A stretch of DNA of 24,180 bases from Batkoa obscura (GCA_030770535.1 JASVEC010000259.1:1-24180); one strand, 5' to 3'. Positions 1 to 10,393 are shown, counted from the stretch's first letter. The notes: generated by a model from the letters alone, not told the origin. Made by a program: numbers and translations.

Positions 1-354
1 AAAAAGTAAATAAGTTACATAATAACTTATATAAAAAATATAAGGTTTCTATTCTCAAAGTGAATGACCACGCTTGTCTATAAGCATACTAATACAATGC
101 TAAATGTTGTAAAGCACCTATAAAACGACCTGACTCTCTTGACCCTTTCTATTTAATTTAATTAACACTTTTCTTTAAAAGGTCAAAGTTTTCCGAATAG
201 ATAAACTTAATAAAACCTGCAAACGATTTAAATCCTTAGACTAGTCTGATTCAATTTTATGTTGTTTGTCATAGATGATGTCTACTTTATACATATATAA
301 TAAAAATAGAATTCATTACAATTTATAAACTTTAAAGCTAAAAAATAAGTTCAA
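1..354. other. AT-rich stretch, no gene seen
   Basis: No reading frame, RNA gene or repeat can be supported here. It lies beyond the 3' end of the decayed ribokinase copy and may be its old downstream flank. Confidence 0.4.
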
Positions 355-1515
355 TATACTTGCTCCAATATAGGAAATGATTTTATAGCACTAGATATAG
401 TAATAGAAATAACTGAAGCCAACATTGAAATTCTACAGTAAAATTAATTGGTCAAAGCCAAATCGAATACAAATATCTATGTTGGTTAATAAGGTAGTAA
501 AATAACCAATAAGACAATCAACTGTACCATCAGCACCAACAATTTTACCTTTAAATTTATAGGACTACAATTTTGCAAACTTATTTTCACTAGAGAATAT
601 TAAGTAACCTTTTTTTACCTAAGTTTATAATAGTACATATCAATCAGTTATCTTATCCATCTCACTTTTTTTACAATATCCTTTCCTATCTTTACAAATA
701 CTCTCTTACTTATCTCTTCATTGAGATCACTGTAAGTCTTAAAATAATTGTTTAATTCTATAGCTTCAGTTTGATTTAATACAACCATACTCAATTTTTT
801 TCATGGTATAATTTCACCCATGTCGGACGAACAAGGAAAAGGGCTGTAAATGATATTCGTATCTAAATATTTACTATTTTATTATAAAATATATAAAGAT
901 TCTACCGTTTAGATAGGTATGATGAATGATTTCATCAACGTTATTAATTTCATTTTAGTACCAAGTCTGTTCATTAAAAAACAATTTTCAAATAAGGACC
1001 CAATCTCTTTTTTTTCATTCTGTTGGTTACACCCTGGATATAATATTTTACTCTATTCATCACAATGTTCTGCTGTTTGAGCAATAATTTTTTAGTATAC
1101 TATTTTCTAGTTTAATTCGATTTTCTAATCTAAATACCTTGACTTCATCTCTGAAAATACAATCACTATCTACTCCTGCTTTTATCTTTTCTTTCAATAC
1201 ATATTCTTCATCCCTCCCTATTTCTCCACAGTGATATACATCCTCGCACGCCTAATTTAATCGCTTATTGAATAAAAATATGAGATTCAGCCATTTATTT
1301 TTGCCGCAGCTACTAATTGATTAGCTCTTATCTCAGAGTAATATGTTCCTTTATAAAAACATTAATCAGCCTTACCCTTACGGTCTAAGAAATGACAAAC
1401 TTTGTTAGAATACTCCATATTTGCAGAGGAATTGCCTAGAAAGAGATTATGAACTTCATTGTTGTTGGTAGATCTGAAGTATATTGCTCTATCTATTTTA
1501 TTTAAAACAAGAAAT
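355..1515 (-). pseudogene. Decayed tandem copy of ribokinase (pfkB family)
   Basis: Read on the minus strand, this stretch follows the intact ribokinase gene at 2864-4100 from its start region to its C-terminal part, in the same order and orientation. Conserved blocks include the region matching the last exon (about 365-660 and 700-860), the CCAGGGTGTAACC segment near 1028-1040, the TATCACTGTGG segment near 1229-1240 and the sequence around the first exon (about 1385-1510). Intron-like AT-rich spacers sit at the positions of the functional gene's introns, so this is a DNA-level duplication, not a retrocopy. No long open frame survives, and the start codon, splice sites and the TTGAGD-type catalytic segment are degraded. 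By eye, nucleotide identity is roughly 65-75%. The duplicate now lies on the far side of the PMP3 gene. It is presumed non-functional; boundaries are approximate. Confidence 0.8.
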
Positions 1516-2331
1516 TTAGAAATTTGTATTGACTTTTTTAATCAAAAATAATTTAATCAAAATAATAAAAATAAAATAGTGTAAAAATGATTGGCTAAGC
1601 AAGAAATAAGCATAGACGCCCAACTTTAACTTACAATGTATAATTAATTTTTCCTTTTGTGTTCAAATAAGTTGGGTGTAGTAGTTTATAAGCCTTTTCC
1701 AACAACATTTATTTAAACGTCTCTTAGATACAATAGCTGTGAAAAAAATGATAAGGATTATTCAAATTAAGAGTTACTTTTTAAAGATATTCTTTGAGCA
1801 TACTATTTAAGATAATAAAGGGTTATGAGTTTTGCTGAGAAATGCTAAGTTTATGTGATTTAAAAAATATGAAATATAACTTAAAAACTAATTCTATTTT
1901 TAAACTTAGTTAACATTATAACATTGAGATATAGATTTCAACTTTTAAAACTATTCATATTTTATACATGGTTCATACACCATCTCTTAACTCAGGTTTG
2001 GGGTTGTATTTTTAGTATAATCTATATAATCAGATATATTATTAGTTTTTCTACTCATAATCGAAAATCTTGGCCAAATCTTAATTTCATGTAAAGGATT
2101 ATAAATGAGAAATAAACAAAAAATGACAATTTTATTTTACAAAAGAATGAAGCCTACTATTATTCAATACTATTTAAAATTATAAGCATATAGCACATTT
2201 ATATCAATATTTTATCTCTTAAGTGAACACCTAAAAAGAATATTTAAATTAAATAATTCTTAAAAAAACTATTTATTTATTATTTTGTTATTAATAAACC
2301 CTATTTGATACTGTTTAAATTAATTTCATAT
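1516..2331. other. Intergenic, nothing recognised
   Basis: About 815 bases of AT-rich DNA between the ribokinase pseudogene start and the PMP3 stop. It would contain the old 5' flank of the pseudogene and the 3' flank of PMP3. No open frame, RNA gene or repeat stood out. Confidence 0.4.
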
Positions 2332-2570
2332 TTACAAATAATCACGATGTTCAATGATAATGTACCAAGCGTGGATCATTCCTATTAACTATTGAGCTAT
2401 TATTCTAGATTATAAATGATAAAATTACCTGGAATATATCCTAACAAGGTCAACCCAAGGTTAATCCAAAAATCAGCGCGTAAACCTCGTTTAATAAATA
2501 CACCAACTGGTGGTAAGAAAAAGGATACTATGATCAATATGGCATCTCTATCCGATAAATTTATACCCAT
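2332..2570 (-). CDS. PMP3: PMP3-family plasma membrane proteolipid (UPF0057), 2 exons, 63 aa
   Basis: A tiny two-exon gene, exons 2570-2429 and 2381-2332 on the minus strand, with a 47-base phase-1 intron (donor GGTAATTT, acceptor TTAATAG). The product has the family hallmarks: an N-terminal membrane segment with FLPPVGVF (about residues 18-25), then KRGLRADFWINLGLTLLGY and the PGMIHAWYI block that follows the intron. Its length of 63 residues is close to the usual 50-60. Members are small two-helix membrane proteins that affect membrane potential and salt tolerance; yeast Pmp3 acts at the plasma membrane. The intron falls exactly inside the conserved GYIPG|xIHA block, and splicing restores the family consensus, which strongly supports the model. 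A long frame on the opposite strand is only the antisense of exon 1. Confidence 0.9.
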
Positions 2571-2863
2571 TTTACTCAGTTATATATTAAATTTAATTTA
2601 ATTTATATTGGTTTTTGATTTGTTATAAAAAGTAAAATAAAATAAAATTTAAAAGTTAAACTTTTTATACTTTTGAGTTAAGCTTAGCTGAGTTTGGAAA
2701 CGATTGGAATTCTCGCATCAGTTTGAAACTATTCTTACGTCATTATTTGCAAATTAAATTAGCTTTAGAATTAAATTACAAGGTTCAATTTATAAATGTA
2801 AAATACAGGGTTGAAAGGTGCTATTAGTTCATTTATAAAAAACAAAGTCGACAAAAACGAAAA

Positions 2864-4100
2864 TCATTCTAATTCACTACCGTAATTAGACTTTACCTCA
2901 TCAAAAGCAGGAAAGGATTTCATAGCACCTGATCTAGTCACTGCAAGAGCTGAAGCAGCTGCACCAAATTTACAAGACATAACTAGTTGATTGAAATGAT
3001 ATCGAGTAGAAGGATGAGCACGGCTTAATGAAGTGATAAAATAGCCTATAAAACAATCACCAGCACCGGTAGTATCAATAACTTTATTTATGGGGCTAAA
3101 CGAAGGCAATTTTTCAACTTTGGATCCATCAATAGAGAATAGTAAACAACCTGCTGCACCTAGGGTTATTATAATGCTCTTTAATTGACTTTTTTGGTTC
3201 GTCTGAACTATTTTGCCCATAATACTTCTTCCTATAGCTATGTACTCTTCTTCAGTCTCTTCTTCTTTCCTATTATTATTACTCGAGTTATTAAAGTAAT
3301 CGTTTAACTCTTTAGCTTCAATTTGATTCAATACAATTACACTCAATTTATCCCATGGTATAATTTTGCTTATATTTGTCGAATAGGGGGCAGGATTATA
3401 AACAATATCCATTTCTAAATAATAAATCTTGTTACAAATTAAAATAAAATATGATTACCATTTGAATGAGAATGTTTAATAATTTTATCAATATTATTAA
3501 TTTCGTTTTGCAATAACAACAAATCTGATTTTTTAAAAAAGTTCTTTTCAAACAAATCTTTAATTTCTTTTTCTTGAATTTCATGGTTACACCCTGGATA
3601 CAATATAATACTATTTTCTCCAGTATCTTGAGCGACTTGAATAATAGCTTTTCCTGTGTTCTATTTTTATTAATACTTTTTTCCTTTTCTTTTCTTTTTT
3701 GATTACCTTAGTTTCGTCTATAATAGTAAAATCTAAGTTTACTCTAGCTTCTCCCATCTCTTTTAAAATAAAATCCCCATCTCTTCCTATTTTCCCACAG
3801 TGATATACTTTCCCCCCTGCCTTATTTATTTAATTATTGAATAAAAATCTGAAATTTAGCAACTTACTTTTGCTCCTGCTACAGATTGATTAGCCCCTAA
3901 TTTAAAATAATAAGTATGTAAAGTATAGTATCATTCTATTTCTTACCTTTACCACCCGAGAAATGGTTAACTTGATTAGAATATTGAGTTTCTCCTGGTA
4001 AGTTGATATGATGCAATCCATAGACCTCATCAATATTGATGGATCCAAAACATAATACTTTACTAATTTCACTGCTTTTTATTTGATCTTCGTTGCTCAT
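2864..4100 (-). CDS. Ribokinase (pfkB carbohydrate kinase family), 5 exons, 349 aa
   Basis: Exons on the minus strand: 4100-3947, 3896-3868, 3820-3707, 3660-3459, 3414-2864; together 1050 coding bases. The product would phosphorylate D-ribose to ribose 5-phosphate with ATP in the cytosol. Visible hallmarks are an N-terminal CFGSINID strand (17-24), the pfkB signature GGKGANQSVAGA (49-60) that contacts the sugar, TGKAIIQV (about 101-108), an NQIE motif (196-199) of the NxxE type that helps bind magnesium, TLGAAG (about 250), and DTTGAGD (280-286), whose last Asp is the catalytic base. Length is slightly above the usual ~310-330 because of an N-, E-rich loop at about 208-224. Introns are 43-50 bases. 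The start is the only ATG giving the complete N-terminal strand. A decayed paralog lies about 1.3 kb further along at 355-1515. The upstream neighbour's stop is only 68 bases away, on the same strand. Confidence 0.93.
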
Positions 4101-4168
4101 TTTGTTCAAAATTTAAAAACACATAAATAAATTTAATTACAATTTTATTTATTATTCAGCCAATAAAA

Positions 4169-5950
4169 TCACTCATTTAGACAGGGATGAAACGCAAAAT
4201 TCCATAAGAGAAAAGGATTAATAAATAAATTGGATTTAACAATAACAATAGTATTATCATCGCTATTGTTACTATTGCTATTATTGCTATTTGGTTCTAT
4301 ATTGCTAAAATAAAATAAAAGTAGCTGGTGAGAATCAACATAAAACAAATAGCCCATCTTGTCATTAACAAAGTAAAGCCAGTCAAGGTTTATTTTTAGT
4401 TTCGGAATTAAATTTAACTTGATACTATTTGTTATAATTGTTAAATCAATAATAATATAATGATAAGCTTGTTTACCTTATCTCATATGAATTGTATAAC
4501 TTGGTAAATTCTTGTTCAGTTTTTATGTGAAGTATTTGATTATTAACCTAAAAGCAACGATTAATGTATTAGTATATTGATAAACTACTGGTTGAATACT
4601 ACTTTATTGATTAAATTATCTTTAATGATAAAAACACTAGCTGACAATAACTGAAGATTATTTTTATTAACTAGCTCATTATTACTCTCATCTTTATTAT
4701 CATCTTTGTTGTATTTTTGTTTATAGTATGAAGCCACCAATTGGTCGTTACAATTCAAGATGAACTTTTTATATTGGATGCTTTTGTATTTTAATAAGTG
4801 AACTTCCGCTTGTCTAAATAAATCAGAGTAAAATTTAGGATACTTTAAATATAACCGATATATCATGTCCAAGAAAAAATTCCTATTGTTCATTATTAAA
4901 TTTAAATGGGCTATTAAATTACCATCTTTGCAATTGACGTATTTATTAATTAATTTACAATATAGCCTTAGTAACTTTTCATCTTTACTAATAATATACT
5001 GATACCCTAGATTGCCTATTAATATAATAATATCGAATACTTTTTTGGTTATCTCTTCATCTCCATTGCTATTAATGTCAATTAAGCTAATCTCAGCAAA
5101 TAAAACGAAGCTAATTTCAATTTGGTCAAACTGATTAGATTGGTTTAATTTAACATTAATAAACTGTATGATTTTATCTAAAAAATAGTCATAATAAATA
5201 GCATCATTATGAACCAGAAAGCGGATAATTTGCTGAATGATAACAAAATAATTGCTTTTTACTTTTGAAATATTATCAATTATCAAATTAATTATATACT
5301 CATAATTTTCTTTAATAATCAACTTTAACATTAATAGTAAAAAATATTTCAAATTACTTTCACTGGTTTGTTCATTAATATCAATTAGATTAACAACAAA
5401 ATTAGAGTATGTAGTCTTATTTTGAATTAAATATGCTTCATTTTTTTGTATTTTACTAATTAAATTCCCCTTCTTTAGCCAATTTAAGTACAAAAAATTA
5501 ATCTTTTCTTTTTCCTCTTCTTTCTCTTCTTCATTTTCATAAATCTCATAATTGTTAAACAGATGATTAAAATACTTCAAGCTCAACACTATCAACTCGT
5601 TATTATTACTGTTTCTTAAATGATACTCACTTTCATTCTATAAAAAATATAAAAAATATAAACTAAAATAATAAAACATACTTTGAAAAAATTCCTTATA
5701 TTCCTATCCTTAATATCAAACATATGTTCCATACACCAAATTTTCAAATATAAGCTGTTAAATTGGTATAAATAAAATACAAAGAGCTCTTGTCTTAATC
5801 CATAATTTATTTTAATTTCTTTGATCACTGTTTCCATTTTTTTCTCTTCTTTTATCCATATTACTTCTTGAATCTTTTTAATTATATCTATTTATTCATT
5901 AGTAAATTATCTTTATTTTCTTGTCTATTACTTTCATTTTCATCCTCCAT
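4169..5950 (-). CDS. Unrecognised helical protein, 5 exons, 528 aa
   Basis: Exons on the minus strand: 5950-5932, 5887-5682, 5637-4603, 4547-4477, 4424-4169; together 1587 bases, in frame throughout. Intron 1 carries TTACTAAT near its end and intron 3 carries a similar TACTAAT. I do not recognise the family. The first two thirds are rich in leucine, isoleucine and lysine in amphipathic helical stretches (for example LIIDNISKVKSNYFVIIQQI), which suggests an ARM/HEAT-like or all-helical scaffold. An acidic E/K run lies about residues 104-114. The last exon encodes short alternating hydrophobic strands (KLKINLDWLYFVNDK, GYLFYVDSHQLLLFYF), an Asn/Ser-rich low-complexity insert, and ends in HPCLNE. 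No signal peptide or convincing membrane segment was seen. The first exon is only 19 bases; its choice rests on the in-frame fusion to a coding-looking exon 2. If it is wrong, translation could begin at the ATG at 5837-5835. Confidence 0.75.
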
Positions 5951-6000
5951 CTTTTCAACTTAAAAACAAACAAAGTTAAAACTGATTTTATCTAATGCAG

Positions 6001-6105
6001 TCATGCTTATAAATATTGGCGTAAAATTCTGTTTGCTGTGAAAAATTATTTAACTAATTTTTAGTCACAGTAAATAGAATTTTACGTCAATATTTATGAT
6101 CATGA
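6001..6105. repeat. 105-bp near-perfect inverted repeat (hairpin or small MITE-like relic)
   Basis: The left arm 6001-6047 and right arm 6055-6105 are imperfect reverse complements (for example AATATTGGCGTAAAATTCTG against AGAATTTTACGTCAATATT), with a spacer of only about 7 bases. A transcript would fold into one long hairpin. It lies in the shared upstream gap between the 528-aa gene and the tRNA-Thr. No clear target duplication flanks it and no second copy was seen in the window. It differs from the TGGGGATGT element family further right. Confidence 0.75.
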
Positions 6106-6386
6106 TTATAAACTATTTGATTAGAACACAATTTATAAAAAATAAATTGTTTTGATAAATTATTTAAAATTCCATAGTTTTCTGATCATCTATCTAGGTA
6201 AAGTTGATTTTTTAAAAGCTAAAAATATTACTGTTGATATTTATAACCATCATTACCTTTAAAAGCGTATAGGTTCTTGATGATACTATCCTTATTTGAG
6301 TATCCCTTACAACCTAAAAATTTAAATTTTTTGTGCAAAGGTGTAAAATATTTAATAAATATTTCTTAATCAATATAGTAAATAAG

Positions 6387-6459
6387 GCCTTCTTGGCTCA
6401 GTTGGCAGAGCGTCCGCCTAGTAAGCGGAAGGTCATTGGTTCGATTCCGATAGAAGGCA
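6387..6459 (+). tRNA. tRNA-Thr (anticodon AGT)
   Basis: A complete 73-base cloverleaf without intron. The acceptor stem GCCTTCT pairs with AGAAGGC, the D arm is GCTC...GAGC, and the anticodon stem TCCGC/GCGGA closes the loop CTAGTAA with anticodon AGT (AGU, decoding Thr ACN with A34 expected to become inosine). The T arm ATTGG-TTCGATT-CCGAT is regular and the discriminator is A. B-box-like GGTTCGATTCC is intact. A TTTTT run follows at 6461-6465 as the polymerase III stop. An identical gene lies on the opposite strand at 10538-10610. Confidence 0.97.
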
Positions 6460-6460
6460 A

Positions 6461-6465
6461 TTTTT
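6461..6465 (+). terminator. Pol III T-run after tRNA-Thr
   Basis: Five T residues begin two bases after the discriminator base, the usual polymerase III termination signal. Confidence 0.7.
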
Positions 6466-6782
6466 ATAATCAGAAATACTATAATTTTAATGCAGATACT
6501 TAAATACAATGAAACAAGAATATCTTTACAATACATGTTTGTTTAGCTTCTCTCTAATATGAAGTAAATTAAGTAATACAAATAGTTGATTCGAATAAAT
6601 ACTTTAAAGAGATTAAATTCCATTACTTTGACTGTTTTAATTCAAATCCATTGATTTTTGAAAATAATAATCCAAGTTTTTATTTATAGTTAATCACAGT
6701 ATTATTTGTAGTCTTAGTATTAAATTTTGGTAAAATTTAAATATTTTATTAAATAAAAAATATAATGATACAATACCATCAC
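6466..6782. other. Intergenic, nothing recognised
   Basis: AT-rich gap between the tRNA-Thr terminator and the stop codon of the minus-strand 391-aa gene. No reading frame or repeat was seen. Confidence 0.4.
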
Positions 6783-8163
6783 CTATTCCTTCCAATTTAA
6801 CGAGTACGAAAGTGATTTAGGAACTTGATCAAATGGATCGGAATGATTCAAAAGATGTGGAGGAAGAAATTCTTCTATGACTTGGTCTTCTTGAATAGTT
6901 GAAGGAATACCAACAGGCTTCATTTTGTTCATATGAATTGGTATTGGTACAGAACTTGAATATAAACTATTACTCGTATTATCTACATTTTCTTGCTCTA
7001 TTTTAAAAAATCATTATTAGTTTTTACTATTGTGTTCTAATAATATAGCATTTACCTAAATCTAATTTTATATCATCATCATCATCAAAGGTTGAATACT
7101 TCTTAAATCGAGACGCATTCCATTTACCCTGAGCTACAAAAGAGCCAGGAATAACAGCGTTTTCGACTAATGAATCATCAGTTTCATTAACTTCAAGGTT
7201 ATTACTATTGTCTATTTTGATACTATTATTATTATCATTTATATCTTCATCTAAATCAAATAGATTTTCATCGCCTTCGTCTTCGTTAATAGCATAATGG
7301 TCTTCATCTGAAGAGAAATCCGACATTTCCAAGTTACATGCTTTAGGTTTTATTGGTGGTGAATGTATGTCACCAATAGTAACATTAATACTATTTAAAG
7401 CAAAAGGATCTTTATTGTCTTGTCTTTGATTGATAATTAGTTTATTTTCGATCATTTGTTTCTCTTTTTTACTTTTATTTATCTTCTTTGAATATGCTTT
7501 CTTCTGTTTTTCAATAAACTCCTCAATCTTTAATTCCATTTTCAATAGCTCTTTCTTCTCGAAATCTTTTAATTTGGCTAATAGCAGCTCATCATCTAAA
7601 AAATTGTCAATTCTTGCTCATGAGCTATTTTTCAAATACCTTACTTTTCTTTTCAATCCTTTTATCTACTTCATATTGAGTCACAACCATTCTAAAACAC
7701 TTGGAATAATCTTCTCTCTTCCTTATAATTTCGGCTTTTTCCTCATTCTAATTATTTAACAATTAAAAAAAATTAGAATTTGTTTTGGGAACTTACTAGC
7801 AAGTGTATATTAAATAAGATTGGCCTTGTATCAGCCTGAAAAGCGGTTGAGTCTGTAACATCATAGGCATACACTTCATAGTTGCAATTAATACATTTAG
7901 TAAAACTAAAATGGTCTTTTATCTCTCTTTTTGTCAGATTAATATATTCCTAAGACAACATTTAAAACATTACATATACTAAAGGAAACTAAATTTACCA
8001 CAGCAGCTCCGTTCCTTTGTAACAACGACCATCTAAACCCTTGGAATATTTCATCATGAACCCCATCATCAGCTTCTTCCTTTTTTAGTTCTGTTTTCAA
8101 ATTTAATCTAATGTTCAAACACGGACAATAGTATGATTTATATTCTTTAGGTGAGCTATTCAT
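6783..8163 (-). CDS. Unrecognised protein with Cys-rich N-terminus and acidic middle, 5 exons, 391 aa
   Basis: Exons on the minus strand: 8163-7999, 7949-7797, 7747-7645, 7595-7056, 6997-6783; together 1176 bases, in frame. I do not recognise the family. From the N-terminus: a small domain starting YYCPCLNIRL with CPC at residues 13-15 and, after exon 2 begins, KCINCNYEVYAYD, so CxC...CxxC could form a zinc site; then a charged helical segment encoded by exon 3 and early exon 4 (many K/E, likely coiled coil); an acidic Asp/Asn-rich middle with SDEDHYAINEDEGDE and a DDDDD run; a conserved-looking PGSFVAQGKW segment just before it; and a C-terminus with VPIPIHMNKMKPVGIP followed by EEFLPPHLL and a final SLNWKE. 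Short linear motifs separated by disordered acidic sequence suggest a regulatory or adaptor protein. The position of intron 3 rests on the consensus donor GTAAGG and acceptor TTTTTTAG keeping the frame. Confidence 0.78.
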
Positions 8164-9253
8164 CTTTAAAATTTGAAATTGATTTTTAGTGATTTGTGGA
8201 TGATATTTAGTAAAACTTTGCTTTTTATTGGTTGTACTAATTTACATTTAGTATTAGTCATAAATGTTTAATGAGTAATTTGCATGAACTTGGGATAGAT
8301 TTGCGAAAAAGTTTAATTTAATAATTTGCAAATATTAAAGTTCAATTTAATAATAATCATTTTGTTTTGAATTCTATGTAATTAGAGGCATTGTGAAATT
8401 TACATAGAAAATAAGATAATTTTTCCAGTTAAAAAAGATACAATTATCGAAAAATACAATTAATATAAATCAACGTAATCAATTTTCATTGTATTTAATT
8501 TAAAAACCTTACTTATGCTAATAAACTGATAAAATTTATTCAAATATATGAAATTTTTGAAGTAAAAATTTATAATGCTCATTGAGTGTATTCGATTTAT
8601 ATCAATAGAAAAGGACATTAAATATAATACTATATCATACTTTTGCTATCACCAAGGATCTGTTATAACTTCTTATTAGCTTTAGAACTATATTTTATTC
8701 TTAATCTAAAAATTAAAAGGTTATATCAATAGCATTAGAGCTTATTTTATAAGAAAAATTTAATTATTAAATAAAAGAGTGTTTTACAAAAGTTGACTTT
8801 AAGTTATCTAATTTGAAGGAATAGAAACTATAATTAAAGGAGACACTTAATACACAATTCAAGTTATTTAATTCCAATTAGAGTCATAGTAAATATGAAC
8901 AGCAAGCAAATAAAATAAGGTTCTAAACTTAAGTCATAAGATTTGAGTACAGAAATAGTTAAGACTAAGACTAAAAATAAAAGTCAAATAAAAGGAGTCG
9001 AGCTTAAGACTACACTTTAAATAATAAATAAATAGATTTATTTATTAAACATATTTAAATATTTTATTTTATTTTATTTTTAATAATCAGCTACATCAAT
9101 TTTGGAAATTAAAATACCAAAACTACTTTATTAATCCTGCCAAACCAACTTGTTTAAAAATATAAAATTAGTAAGAACATAAAATAGAAGAAAGCTGACA
9201 AAGAACATATAAATAGATAAAGATTTCTTCTTTAACTCCTTATTTTAAATTAA
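8164..9253. promoter_or_regulatory. Divergent intergenic region between the 391-aa gene and the GPCR
   Basis: About 1.1 kb of AT-rich DNA separating two divergently transcribed genes, so it should hold both promoters. No open frame, RNA gene or repeat was recognised. The only specific element noted is a TATA-like box close to the GPCR start. Confidence 0.4.
9208..9215 (+). promoter_or_regulatory. TATA-like box upstream of the GPCR
   Basis: TATAAATA begins 46 bases before the GPCR ATG. In so AT-rich a region it could be chance; the spacing would imply a very short leader. Confidence 0.3.
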
Positions 9254-10240
9254 ATGGGTTTGAACGTTTTTGTTGTAGAGATGATCGGTGATATACTGGG
9301 GGTAATAAGCATCTTATTAAACCTGATAGTAGCCATCACAGTCTTTTTTCTATGGAAAGAATCTGGGCTACTATTAGGATTAAGTTTTATTTTACTAATC
9401 ATATTCTGTGACATTACACTGCCCATTGTTGGAATAACCCAAGAAGTAGTAACTTTATCAACAAACCATAATCCAATGCGAGATGTCGTAGGTTGCCAAA
9501 TACTAGGAGTTTTCCACAATGTTATGCCTATCGGAAGTAGTTGTGGGGTAGCACTTTTATCTTTAGAGCGGTATTTAATTATCAAAGATCTAAAAGTGCC
9601 CAAAGTAATCCTTTGGATTACTGCAGCTGCTATGGTTGGTGGTACTTTAGTCTTAGCTATAATAACTGCTATTAACCATCAATTTGAATACACATCTTCT
9701 TATATGATATGTATGGGCTCCCCAGTAGGTGGAATTGCTAGTAAGAGCTTATACTATTCCATGATCCTTATATTATTTACAAATACCTTGATTATCCTTT
9801 ACTGTTATTACGGAATTTTAAAAATTAGGAATAAAACAAAAACGTTGACTGGTATGAATTTAGAATCAACTAATCACTCAAGTCAGTTTTATCCATTAGA
9901 TGATAATAATAGTAGTATTAAAGACCACAGTGTTACTAACAAGGAAGAAATAAAAAAAGGAGTTAAAATAGAAACCAAGTTGTTTTTTAAAGCAGTATCA
10001 TTTGTAGCTTGTTATGTACTATTTGTATTACCGTCTGTTATTTTAATGATCTATTATAGTGTTATGTCCAATAATAATACAAATTTTACTTTAAACGGGG
10101 TATTGTCGTCTATCATCTTTGCTTCACTCTATTCCTTTTCACTCATAAATCCTATTCTTTTGCTATTTCTTCATAATAAGGTATATGTCAAGTTTAAATC
10201 TTTGTTTGTATCACTCTTAAGGTTAATTCAGCGTAGGTAA
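9254..10240 (+). CDS. Rhodopsin-like (class A) G-protein-coupled receptor, 328 aa
   Basis: A single-exon gene with seven hydrophobic segments at roughly residues 11-33, 39-62, 84-107, 118-141, 165-188, 244-267 and 283-305. Class A landmarks are present in modified form: LNLIVA in TM1 (Asn 1.50), Asp53 in TM2 (FCDITLP), a Cys81-Cys153 pair able to form the TM3-loop 2 disulfide, ERY (105-107) at the end of TM3 in the DRY position, Trp121 in TM4, CYVLFVLP (253-260) in the CWxP place of TM6, and NPILLLF (299-305) in the NPxxY place of TM7, lacking the Tyr. The N-terminus is only ~10 residues, so the ligand is probably small and bound within the bundle. The third cytoplasmic loop (about 190-243) is polar and long enough for G-protein contact. 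Ligand and G protein cannot be told from sequence. Class A receptors are unusual in fungi, whose known receptors are mostly Ste2/Ste3, cAR-like or Git3 types. Confidence 0.88.
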   Translation: MGLNVFVVEMIGDILGVISILLNLIVAITVFFLWKESGLLLGLSFILLIIFCDITLPIVGITQEVVTLSTNHNPMRDVVGCQILGVFHNVMPIGSSCGVALLSLERYLIIKDLKVPKVILWITAAAMVGGTLVLAIITAINHQFEYTSSYMICMGSPVGGIASKSLYYSMILILFTNTLIILYCYYGILKIRNKTKTLTGMNLESTNHSSQFYPLDDNNSSIKDHSVTNKEEIKKGVKIETKLFFKAVSFVACYVLFVLPSVILMIYYSVMSNNNTNFTLNGVLSSIIFASLYSFSLINPILLLFLHNKVYVKFKSLFVSLLRLIQRR

Positions 10241-10393
10241 CTAATAATGTTATAAAATAAAATAAAATGAGTTATAAATCAATATTTAGTTACTTTGACC
10301 AACCATGATTTTCATTAAAAGATAAAACCCAAATTTTTTAAAAATAAAATAATTTTACTGATTAGGTAATAATTTGAGCCCCAAGTTACAATA

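Noticed and set aside
60-82. Short match in inverted orientation to PMP3 exon 2 (GAATGACCACGCTTG)
   Set aside because: Only about 15 bases match and the surrounding sequence does not continue the resemblance; chance is likely.
2416-2601. Plus-strand 61-codon open frame
   Set aside because: It is the antisense of PMP3 exon 1; the minus strand matches the Pmp3 family after splicing.
6001-6105. Inverted repeat as a member of the TGGGGATGT MITE family
   Set aside because: It lacks the TGGGGATG ends, the TA flanks and the family core; it has long arms instead of short TIRs.
7430-7759. Plus-strand hydrophobic open frame of 109 codons
   Set aside because: Antisense to Lys/Glu-rich exons of the 391-aa gene; the Phe/Ser-rich translation is the usual shadow of such sequence.
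9250-9603. Minus-strand open frame of 117 codons
   Set aside because: Antisense shadow of the GPCR, whose seven helices and class A motifs are on the plus strand.
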